Source: Ambrosia x helenae (lineage: Eukaryota; Streptophyta; Magnoliopsida; Asterales; Asteraceae). From it: a stretch of DNA of 64,000 nt. The stretch spans positions 32,302,626-32,366,625 of the forward strand of contig CM061228.1 of NCBI GenBank assembly GCA_030844895.1. Reading direction: 5' to 3'. A program made the position numbers and the translations under genes. Positions 43,496-53,871 of the stretch are shown piece after piece; the stretch's first letter is position 1, and each line of letters begins with the position of its first letter. The notes beneath the pieces were generated by a model. That model saw only the letters and a program-made list of their open reading frames with translations. It made no database searches and was not told the origin of the DNA.

Positions 43496-45723
43496 ACGTA
43501 ACCTCCATCACATTTCATAAATTCAATCAACAATTTCAACTCCCCTGTCATATGCCTGGAGCAGCCGCTATCAACATACCACCAGTTGATAACCCTCCTT
43601 AGCAGCTCATGCATTCACAAAGAAGATTAGTTAGAGTAGGGGACCCAAGCTGTGAAAGTCTTGGGTCGTCCCATTTCATCGACAACAGTAAACTCCCTCC
43701 AGTATCCATCACTCCCCATTGGAGGCCTGGATCTAGGTAGACTGTTTCTATTCATTTGGTTATAATATCTGTAGGGCCTTTGATTATGAGGATTGTAATA
43801 TCCTCCGTGATTCACTGGCCCATTACTATTACTTTGAGGATAACTCCCTCTGTTGGAGTATCCCTAATTGTAGTTATTTCTAGAAAAAATTTGGTTATTT
43901 GAATAGTGTCTATCCCTATAACCATTTTGATTATTTTGATTATTTTGATTATTTTGATTATTAACAAAATTAAATTTTTCACCTTGTGGACTTTGGTGAC
44001 GTTGTTGCCTATGTGGTGGTTGGTATTTGTTGGCATTAGCAGGAGGTGCCTGCTTTGGAGGAACAGCACCAGAAGTGCTTGCCTGGCCAACACTCACCTG
44101 TCTAGGGACAAACGCAGGCTTTTCAAAAAATTTGTTTACTGGTCGTTTGCCTGGATCCCTAGACCAACCATCCGATTCTTTTTCTAATTTCCTTTGCAAA
44201 GATTTCTTTGCAGAGTTACTTACCTCTTTCCTGCTTTCAGACTTAGCAGAAGTCTCACCTTTCTTTTCGTCAGTTGATGTATTGTTGTCCTTCTTTTTTA
44301 CAGTACACATGCTAGCTACATGACCTTTTTGATGACATTTAAAACAAGATCGCTTCTCAAGGGGCTTTTTGTACTGTCCGCTTGAGGTCGATCCCTTATT
44401 GCTAGCAGATTTGGGTGAAGTGTTACCAGAACATTCAGCATTACCCTGTCTGATTTCTTCAGTTTTGGCTTCACCTTGTTTAACAAATTTAGGATTTTTC
44501 AAAATAATTTTTGGTTCAGCCTTCCTGGTTTGAGTTTTTGAAATCACTGGGTTTTCTTTCTTTGATTCAACTGGGTTAGTTTTAACTGTATTACCTTTAT
44601 TAACCCCCGACCCTTTAGTTTTCTTGAACACTTAATCTGTTTCTTCATCCATTGACACATTGGATGAACTTCCATTCTCAACACTATCTTTACTCTCAAT
44701 AACATCAACTTCCATTTCATATAATTTAGGCTTACAAATTTCCTCAGTTACTTCCTTCTCAGTTGGTAAAAATGAATAGTTACCAGTCACAGGAGGAGGC
44801 ACATCTTGGTAACCTAATCCACTGTTATCATCTTTATGCTTCTTAGTGTCCTTTCTTGAGTCTACTAAGGCATTAATAAGATACTTAGAGCTGCGAACTT
44901 GATCTATTTGCCTATTCAGATCAGCTAACTTAACCTTAAGTTGGTCTATTTCAGCATTTTTCTTAGCAGTCTCTTCTTGTTTATCAACTAAGGCCAACTG
45001 TGTTAGATTAAGGTAATCTATCTTTTCACTGAGGGCATAGTTAAGTTCTTTTAGATCTTTCTTAGCAGCATTAAGGGAGGTTTTTAGGTTCCCTTCTCTA
45101 ATATTATTACCTATGTTAAACTCTTTCTCTTTATCCAGAAGCACAACTAAGTCAGTGTTATGCTCAGCTACTTTATCATTTTCTTTCACAAGTAACAAGA
45201 TACGTTCAGCATAATCGACACACTTATTACAAGCTTCTACAACTAAAGGTAAAGGAAGGAGTACCTTTTTCTCATTGGACGATAAGTCTGCCATGTATGC
45301 CATGAATTCTTTAGCAGACATCCCTTCAGTTGATGCTGTCAAATCCAGCACCTGGGTAGATACCTCCTTGTTTGCTTCACTCTCAGTTGCAGCTACTTCA
45401 GCTTCATTCTCCTTACACTCATTCACTTCTGCATCTGTCTCATTAACCTGTTCCTCAATCACTTGCTCAACAGGTTTCTCAGCATTCTCAGATCCCTCTT
45501 TAATAATTTCTGCCATGAGAGCTTGATTTCCTGATCCAGCAGCTCCATCTAAAACACTACTCCAGTCATAATCATCAGTCACAAAACATGCACTAACAAA
45601 CTCCCCCTTGACTGATGATTTCAGTTCTTCTCTGATAAGACTTGATCTTCGTCTCCGAATCAGCTGTGTCTGACTCTGTCTTATATCTTCACAAATCCAC
45701 TGAATACCCGAAACCTTTCGCAT
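43470..45723 (-). pseudogene. Copia II gag and protease stub
   Basis: Minus strand frames 45723-44632, 44631-43864 and 43815-43627 make one gag region broken by stops at 44632 and near 43864. Features: acidic Glu/Asn-rich region; coiled coil (about residues 150-280 of the first frame); CCHC knuckle CFKCHQKGHVASMC in the second; Asn/Gln-rich tail with NNQNNQNNQN repeats. The stub WWYVDSGCSRHMTGE (about 43590-43545) is the copia protease active site (DSG). It then jumps directly into RT, so integrase and half of RT are missing. Confidence 0.85.
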
Positions 45724-46764
45724 CCAATCTCCCCTTCAATGTAAATCTATCCAAATTAATTTTATATCCACCATAATCTGCATCTTTCCTCCTATGAAGA
45801 ATTTACGCCTGATTATTAAAGGACCCAGGTAACCGGCATGTGATAAGGTTCAATCTTCAACTAATCAGTAACGAACATCCAGCTTCATTGCAAAAATATT
45901 TCAACAAAATCTCGCACATCTAATTTTTCAGAGAACAATGCTCTAATAATTTTGCCAAAGAAATAATTATTTCCCCATTTTTCTCTGCAAAATATTACCG
46001 CATCAACGTGTATATTTTTGGTTTCCCCCATTCACAACCCAAAACTCTTGGCCCACATACAAACAAAAAAACTTTCAAGCTCACAAAAATTTGACCAAAA
46101 TTTCGGCCATAATTCCGTCGCACAATATCCGGAAGTTTTCCAAAAGAAAATATTCAAACTCCATAACAAACTTGGCCCACCATTTAAAAACTAGCACCCC
46201 ATACGAAATCAATTTCAATTCGAAACAGGCCCACATCCAATCCGATGCAGCCTCATATCTTATAGGAATTAATACCCGGCCCATTAAACAAACAAAACTT
46301 TCGAAAAAACTTTATAGCTTGGCGCCTAAGTTTTCAACATCCACTAAATTTCCAAAGTCAACCAATATTATGCCATCCTTATCTTTCCAAATTAAATTGT
46401 AAAGGAATGTAGTTAATTCCAATTAATATGATTTATTCGGTTGGACCCACCACATTCGAAAAAAAAAATATCCATCCCTTAGGTTGTGCACATCAATGAT
46501 CATTCCTCTAAAAACATATCAACCATATTATGAAGACCCATATTATAATTAATTCACAAGAACACCATAAGAACATGGATGACTATTCTTAATAACCTTC
46601 AAACCAAACAACCTCACAAACACCAACAGAACCTCAAAATCATCTAAACCAATCGGTATCATGTCTTCAACGAGCTTTAGCGGAAATAAAACCCAAAAAT
46701 CAAGAGCAATCGTGAATCGAGAGGCGGTTAGACCTTCCGATTCGTAACCATGCTCTGATACCAC
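45724..46764 (-). other. Copia II leader and primer-binding site
   Basis: About 1 kb of untranslated leader. On the minus strand TGGTATCAGAGCATGG (46763-46748) is the classic primer site for initiator tRNA-Met, right after the LTR end. The small frames here are not credible genes. Confidence 0.75.
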
Positions 46765-47207
46765 TGTTAAAGCGTGTTGGACCAATACTACGTCACCAAT
46801 CGCTCCTGATTATCTCCACAAGACGTCAAACCGAATATATAAAACGATAGATAATATATGTGTAAAACCAAGAATCTTACTTTATTGATTGATAAAATAA
46901 GTCGGCACAGATTCTTCATACATACATACATACATACATACGTTGTTGAATGGGACGCCGGCCTGAGTTGAGCTCAACCTCAGGCCAACCTGGACTAGAC
47001 CACACACAGTAGTCTTCTTCTAAGAGCCTGTTGCAACTATCTCTTAGAAACCCTAAACCCTTACACAAATATATATAGGCTAACTAATTAACTAAACTTG
47101 GGTTGGGCCTCAGGCATGTCGCCTGGGCTACCACAATTGCCCCTATTCTAGTTCTATTAGACTAAGCCCATACGAGTTGCATAGCCACGGTCACAAATGC
47201 ACCAACA
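46765..47207 (-). repeat. Copia II 5'-side LTR
   Basis: 443 bp; minus strand from TGTTGGTGCATTTGTGACCG to CGCTTTAACA, next to the tRNA-Met primer site. Contains a (CATA)n tract at 46917-46940 and a TATATATAGG sequence at 47074. Not recognisably similar to the LTR at 40316. Confidence 0.7.
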
Positions 47208-47212
47208 AAAAC

Positions 47213-48678
47213 TCAAATGTAGGAGGTGGGAGTTGTAGTGTAACAGGTTTTTCTAGTTTGTTTGTTTTGACTAGGTTGTCAAAGTTTTTAAAAACTTTTC
47301 AAGCTGCTCTAATTTGGTGAAGTTTTCCCTAAGAGTTGGTTGGATAATGGACTCTGGGGCAAATCAACACATGGTGAGTAGTGATGAAAACATGATAAAT
47401 TGTGTTGATGTCTCACAATATAATCTTTTGGTTAAACATCCAAATGGCACTAGTGCCAATGTTTCAAAAATAGGAGACATAAAATTGGCTAATAGTGTTA
47501 TCTAACATGATGTTTTCTTTATACCTGATTACTATGTTAATCTGGTGTCTGTTCAAAAGTTAGCTAGGGATAATAAGCTTAGTGTATTATTTGATGAGAG
47601 TGCTTGTTATGTCCAGGATTCCAAGGACAAGAAAATCCTGGTGACTGGTAGAGAGTATGATGGTCTTTACTTTGTTGAAAAGAATGTGATTATGAGTAAC
47701 TTGTGCTTTAATAGTGTGTCTGATAGGGGTCTTTGGCATAGTAGATTGGGTCATCCTTCGGATTAGGTTCTAGCTGTGTTAAAGGAGAAGTTAGAACTAA
47801 ATTTTAATGAGTCTGAACCTTGTGAAATATGTCATAAATCTAAACAGGTCAGAGTTCCATTTCCTTTAAGTGAGCATAAGACCAAGTGTCTAGGTGATAT
47901 CATACACTTAGATGTTTGGGGTCCTTATAGAGTCACCAGTAGAAAAGGATTTAGATATTTTCTGACTGTTGTAGATGATTATACAAGGTCTGTCTGGTGT
48001 TATTTGTTAAAAAATAAAGGTGAAGTATTAGAAAACATACAAAGTTTTTTTGAACTTCTTAAAACACAATTTAGTAAAACTGATAAACTGTTTAGGAGTG
48101 ATAATGGAATTGAGTTTGTTAATAAACAAATGTCTTCTTTTTGTAATAACAATGGTATAATTCACCAAACTTCTTGTGTTCACACACCACAGCAAAATGG
48201 TGTGGTTGAACGAAAACATAGGCATCTCCTAAACATAGCTCGAGCTCTGCTTTTCCAAAGTGGTGTTCCCTGTCTTATTGATCTGAGTGTATTATAACTG
48301 CTGCTTACCTGATTAATAGGACTCCCTCGTCTGTCTTAAATGGTAAAAGTCCCTATGAATTGATGTATGGGTTCCCCCAGTTTTAGAACATCTAAGAAAC
48401 TTTGGTTGTTTGTGTTTTAAAACTATTTTAGATGAAAAGGATAACCTTTGTAGTCGTGCTGATAAGTGCATTTTAATTGGTTACTCAAGTTTTAAAAAGA
48501 GATATAAGTTGTTATGTCTAAAAACTAAACAAATTGATTTTCCAAGGATGTTAAAGTTTATGAAGAAATATACCCATTTAAAACTAAAGTTAAAAATGTT
48601 TTTGAAAAAACTGATTTACATCACTTAAACTTTTTTGATAATGTTGATCAACATGACTCTAGGGTTTCTAATGATGTC

Positions 48679-48715
<37 letters not shown>

Positions 48716-50600
48716 TTTCCGATGATGAACGGGGAACCAGTACTACTCATGAACACACTCCTGGTTTGAACTTGTATGACCTATCCAGGGCTGCCAGGAG
48801 GGTAGACCACATTAGTGGTCAGCATAATGGTAGTACATGACATAGGGGGAATGAGTCAACAGGTGAGGATAGTTCAAATGATGAGTGTCATACTCTTGAG
48901 GGAAATAACATTCAATCTGTTAGAAGGTCCTCTAAGGAGTCTGTCTTGCCAAAAAGATTTGATGATTTTGTGGTAGAAGGCAAGGTTAAATATGGTGTTG
49001 AAAGGGTTGTAAACTACTCAAATTTGTCATTTAAGAATAAGTGTTTTGTGTCTAGTTTAAATAAAATTGTTGAACCTATCAGCTATTCACAAGCTTCAAC
49101 TGATCCTAGATGTGTTGAAGCTATGAATGCTGAAATGGAAGCTTTGTACAGAAATCAGACTTTGACTTTATGTGACCTTCCTAAGGGCAGAAAGCCCATA
49201 GGCTGTAAATGGGTTTATAAAGTCAAGTACAAAGCAAATGGGGAAGTTGAAAGGTTCAAAGCCAGATTGGTTGCCAAGGGGTATAACCAAAGGGAAGGCT
49301 CGGACTTTGGTGAGACTTCCTCTCCAGTTGTTAAAATGGTTACTGTTAGAGTAATCATTGGTCTTGCTGTCCAAAATGATTGGCCTCTTTATCAGTTAGA
49401 TATTAACAATGATTTCTTATATGGGTCAATTGATGAGGATGTGTATATGTGTTTACCTGAAGGTTATCATTTAAATAATGATACACAAGTTTGTAAATTG
49501 GTTACGTCATTGTATGGGTTAAAGCAAGCACCCAAAAAATGGAATGAAAAGTTAACCAATGTCTTGTTAGAAATAGGATTTGTCCAAAGTGCTTGTGACT
49601 ATTCTATGTTTGTTAAGTCTAAAGATGGAGTGTTTATTGTTTTACTTGTATATGTTGATGACATTGTATTAACTTGCAATGATGAGTCTGAAATTGCTAG
49701 GATTAAGGATATGTTAAGTAATAACTTCCGGATCAAGGATCTTAGGAAGTTAAAGTATTTTCTTGGTCTAGAAGTCTTGTATGAGTAATCTGGTATATGT
49801 CTTAGCAAAAGAAAGTATTGTCTTGAATTTCTCAATGAGTTTGAATACTTGGGATGTAAACCAGTTTCCACACCAATTGAGCAGAACTTTTCTGTGACTG
49901 TAAAGAATGAGAAAGCCAATAAGGTTCTTGAGAACATTAGTGGTTTTCAGAAACTTATTGGTAAACTCATCTATTTGTCCCTAAGTAGACCTGATATAAA
50001 TTATATAGTTCAGTATTTGAGTTAATTTATGCATAAGCCAACAGCCGGTCACTTGCAAGTAGCATTAAGATTGCTCAGATACCTAAAACTCTCTCCTGGA
50101 AAGGGGATTATGTTTAGGAAAAATGACAAGTTTGAGTTAGTGGCTTATGTTGATTCGGACTGGGCTAAAAATGTGCTATTTCCAGGAAATCCATTACTGG
50201 GTTTTGTATTTTTCTTGGTGGGAGTCTTGTTTCTTGGAAAAGCAAGAAGCAAAACACTGTTTATCGATCCACAACCGAGGCTGAGTATCGAGTAATGTGT
50301 TCTGCATCTTGTGAGTTGATTTTGTTAAAGAATCTACTTAGTGAGTTAAGTGTTAAGTGCAAATTGGCAATGACACTATAATGTGACAGTATGGCAGCCA
50401 TATCTATCGCTGCAAATCCACTGTTTCATGAACGAACGAAACACCTTGAGATTGATCTGCATTTCTTAAGGGAAAAGATCTCAAATGGGATCATTGGTAC
50501 TTAAAAGATTGGGTCAATGGAACAAACGGCCGACATTTTTACTAAGGGTTTAGGAAGTGTTCAGCATGATTATCTTTGTAAAAAATTGGGAATGTTTGAT
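47213..50600 (+). pseudogene. Copia III Pol (PR-INT-RT-RH), decayed
   Basis: Protease: WIMDSGANQHMV (47329). GAG-pre-integrase: LWHSRLGHPSD, then a TAG at 47764 (usual Gln). Zinc residues CEICHKSKQ; integrase core D (IHLDVWGPY), D (FRSDNGIEF) and E (VVERKHRH) all present. The frame breaks near 48297. RT: KPIGCKWVYKVK, the Q-L-D-I-N-N-D-F-L-Y-G segment (one usual Val-Lys/Asn-Ala change), VYVDDIVLTC. Stops at 49786 and TAA 50023-50025 (usual Gln). RNase H YVDSDWAKN (50140) and ADIFTKGLGS near 50530. A (AAT)n microsatellite at 48680-48714 sits between INT and RT. Confidence 0.9.
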
Positions 50601-50613
50601 ATGTTTAGCATAT

Positions 50614-51027
50614 GAATTAAGGGGAAATGTTAAAATAATAAGGTGTAATTCATATGTTAATATATATTGGGCTAATGTATTATTAACTTATTGGGCTTTA
50701 TGATATTTGATGAGCTATTGGCCCATGGCCCAGCTCGTACACCAGCTCATATATTGTTACGTATATAATAATCGTGTGGCTGAGATTCGTGCAGGTTGTT
50801 GTGGTTGAACGGCTCAGATCATTTTGGTTGGTTCGATGATAGATGGTTTTGGGCTCAGCTATATATAGAGACTACTGTTGTAGTCTCTCATTACTCTCAC
50901 ACATTTGTTTTCTCTCTTCTTTGTATTACTAGGGTTTACTCCTGTTCGTTCGTCTTCTCTATATTGCCTAGTATTTGTCTTTGTAAGTTTTTACATTTTA
51001 TTATTAGTGTCAAATGTAATCTTCACA
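50614..51027 (+). repeat. Copia III polypurine tract and 3' LTR
   Basis: GAATTAAGGGGAAA (50614-50627) precedes TGTTAAAATAATAAGGTG at 50628. TATA-like CTATATATAG at 50859 and a transcription-start-like region follow. The end is tentatively CTTCACA at 51027. Confidence 0.65.
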
Positions 51028-51699
51028 GTTGACATGACGAACATTGTATCGTTTGATTGAGTTCTATATTTGTAGAACTCTTTGGGCATTTTGGGGGGGG
51101 GGGTAAATTCTTTGGGTTGGGTTAATAAGATTTTGTCACATGTTTTGTCTCTAACTCCTTTGTTATGGTTGTGTATTGTGTTGAGATTGTATTTGATATT
51201 GTTTAGATTAGTATTACAAAAGTTTACAACATTGCAAATGCGTGGTTGGGCTTATTGGCGCTGAAATGGGCGGTGTAGAGGGGAATAATTGGGCGTTAGA
51301 ATTGACTTGGGCATAGCACAATGCCAGAATGGGCATTGTTTGATTTTACCTGAGAATTTAATGTTTAATGCTAGTTTTTGCTATGAACGTTCCCCCCAAA
51401 GGCTAAGAAACAGAAGCGGATGGAATTTGAGCGACCTTAAGGATCCCCCATCATCAATTTGATTTTCAATTTCAACCCAATTGAAGAATCAAACATGCAG
51501 ATGAGCAGCCAATCTCATTGTGGTCAACCACGATGTTGGGTTTATGCTAGTAGACAATGTTTTATTCAGTTAGTATTTGTGGGTTTTTTTTTCTAGCTAG
51601 TAGCAAGTAATTGGAGTAGTAGGGGTTTGATCAACATATCGAAGTTGTCGATAACAATGAGGTATGAGAAACGAGCCCAAATTAGGATTATGAAAGAGA
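51028..51699. other. Unassigned
   Basis: G-run at 51094-51103; otherwise no gene or repeat end that I can support. Confidence 0.4.
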
Positions 51700-52785
51700 A
51701 TGATTGGTCAATCCTCAGCCTCTGCCGCGTCTGCGGCTCCTGCCACAGCCACGGTAGCGGTCGGAAGAGCTGTCCGGCCGGTTGTTTGTGGGTGGTGGGT
51801 GGGAGTTGTTGCGGGTGGTAGTGGTGTTGAGGGCGGTACCAACAACCATAGAGGAGTTGAGAGCTTGTTCGGCCTTTCGGGATTCGATTTGAATCAATTT
51901 AGAGCGGGCTGTATAAAAAGAAGGTAGGGGTTCTTGTTGTGTTAAGATAGTACCGATTCCCTCATATTGCTCATTTAGGCCGGAGATTAGTTGGAGGACC
52001 TAACGATCGTTGGTTACCGGGGCATCGACATTGGCGAGTTGATCCGCCAAAACTTTTAATTCTTGACAGTAGGAAGACATGTTGGGGAAGTTATCTAGGC
52101 GGGTATTAGAGAATTTATGGAGGAGGTGAATCGCTCGAGCACTTTTGTTGTTATGAAGAAGGTTTTCAATGGCAAACCCAGCCTCATGAGCGGAAGAGGT
52201 GTTGTTAATGATGGTGTGAAGGAGGCCGTTTGAGATGGTGCTATAGAGCCATTGGAGAACAATAGCATCTAGTCGCTCCTACTCATCCGAAGCTGTAGAA
52301 GAGGAGGCTGTTTCTGTTTGGTTTGGACGTGGGGATAGATGGTCATGAACAAGAAAGGCCTTACAGTGGATACGAAACAGGGTCGCCCATGAAGAGTATT
52401 GGGCAGAATCAATTTCGAGCAGAATAGGGATGAAAATTTTAATGTTTGACACAGTGGTGGCTGGATGGAGTTTGGTTTCGGATGCGACTGTTAAGGCTTG
52501 GGAGGAAGGGGTTTTGGGGTCGGACATGATGGTTGAAACAGAAGGATAGAGAGGAACAAAGGGACCGGCCGACAGAAGAAGGAGGGCGGCGGTAGGGTTT
52601 AGAGGAGGAAAAGGGGTTTGTCTCTTGATACCATGAAAGATGGTATAATTGCCTTGCCATTCTCATTGATAAATCTCTTTAAATATATAAAGATAGGCTC
52701 TCCTATTTTGGTAGAGAGATATGCATTTATCACTAATTAATTTACATCCAAATTACAAATATTCTATATTATCTATTAAAAAAAA
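51700..52785 (-). pseudogene. Copia-type Gag (UBN2) fragment with 5' LTR
   Basis: Minus strand. Starts at ATG 52527 (MSDPKTPSS), with the motif Q-Y-S-S-W-A-T-L-F-R-I-H-C typical of copia gag N-termini. A TAG near 52277 replaces the usual Trp of an EW motif; the same frame then continues through VLQLISGLNEQYEGIGT and ARSKLIQIESRKAEQALNSS into a Gly/Arg-rich end near 51715. Upstream (52630-52785) lies a GGTATCAAGAG word, a variant of the tRNA-Met primer site, and a short LTR-like stretch. No pol follows. Confidence 0.75.
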
Positions 52786-52990
52786 AAATTAGGGCTGTTA
52801 TGCTTAGTATTATCGAGTTGTTATGGTTAGTATTATCGAGTTGTTAGAACATAGATAATTTTTAGAAATTTATTTAGTGAGTCATGATTATGTATTTAAT
52901 TAGTTTGGCTAATCGAGTTATTTTATTTATTGGTTAAATAAGTGTTGAGCGTTTGAATAGGTTTAGATTTAGGGAACTTACTCTTCGAAT

Positions 52991-53615
52991 TAGGGCTGTT
53001 CAAATCGCTCGCTGCTCGTGGCTCGCTCGTCGCTTATTCGGAAAATGCTCGAAAAACGCTCGCTCGATCTTCCGCCCGGTTGTAAATGAGCAAATCGGCT
53101 CGGTTCGGTTTGTAAACGAGCCAAGCATGAGCAAAGGTCTGCTCGGCTCGGTTCGGCTCGAATAAATTTTTATTTATTTATTATATATTACTTATAAATA
53201 TAGACACAAATTACAGATATATTTATTAGTCGCCCATCACTAATCGTCGCATGATATCACCCTACGTCACAATGCAACAAAAGTTCTCTGCAGTATGCTC
53301 ATCGCCTCACCGGCCTCAACCTAAGCCTCATCATTGGACAATCGGATTTCAATATTAGTGTTATTATTGGACAGTTCAATCTTAGTTGTCACCCGACAAT
53401 GAAAACATCGAACGAAGCATTCCAATTTTATGGTTGTCCAAATTACTCTCTGCTCGATTCTCGCTCGACGCTCGCTCAGAAATATTCACGCTCGAAAAAT
53501 GCTCGTTCGGTTTTTGGCTCTATTGTAAATGAGCCGCTCCGCTCGGTTCGATTTGTAAACGAGCCAAGCACGAGCAAAGCTCTGATTAGATCGGCTCGGC
53601 TCGTGACTAGCCCTA
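52991..53615. mobile_element. hAT-like MITE(s) built of GCTCG words
   Basis: Starts TAGGGCTGTTCAAATCG, ends ...GACTAGCCCTA. Flanking octamers CTTCGAAT (52983) and CACCGAAT (53616) agree at 6 of 8. The left (52991-53161) and right (53440-53615) thirds are direct copies of one another (GTAAACGAGCCAAGCA in both), so two related units may be fused. Small frames here are repeat artefacts. Confidence 0.65.
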
Positions 53616-53871
53616 CACCGAATTGTAAAAAGGAGTCAGTGTAATTGGTTTTGAATTGTTTTTGTGTTTGGTTAAATAACTGTTAGTCGTTAATAAATGT
53701 GTTGATTAAGTGATTGATCAAGGGCTTGATTTTATATGAACCGATATTGTAAATGGTATGAATAAATTAGGGTCCGTCATTTGGGTTCATAAGCAATCCA
53801 AGTTAGTTTGTTTAAAACATGTAAACAGTGATTTAGTTGCATAACTAAACTAGTTACTATCGACTTGATTA
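53616..53871. other. Unassigned spacer
   Basis: AT-rich; nothing recognised. Confidence 0.4.

Larger units (their letters stand above)
40316..47207 (-). mobile_element. Ty1/copia element II, chimeric, internally deleted
   Basis: Minus strand. 5' side: LTR-like 46765-47207, then the primer site (complement of initiator tRNA-Met) at 46749-46763, leader, gag, protease stub, RT, RNase H, polypurine tract (40741-40755), LTR-like 40316-40740. The whole is flanked by AAAAC (40311-40315, 47208-47212), consistent with a 5-bp target duplication. The two LTRs do not look alike by eye, which a simple insertion cannot give. Confidence 0.7.
47213..51027 (+). mobile_element. Ty1/copia element III, 5'-truncated
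   Basis: Plus strand. Begins abruptly inside gag at the border of copia II, then protease, integrase, RT, RNase H, polypurine tract and a 3' LTR. Its left part is not found on the other side of copia II, so the locus has been rearranged. Confidence 0.85.

Noticed and set aside
53400..53644. 81-residue ORF
   Set aside because: Composed of GCTCG-type MITE repeats.
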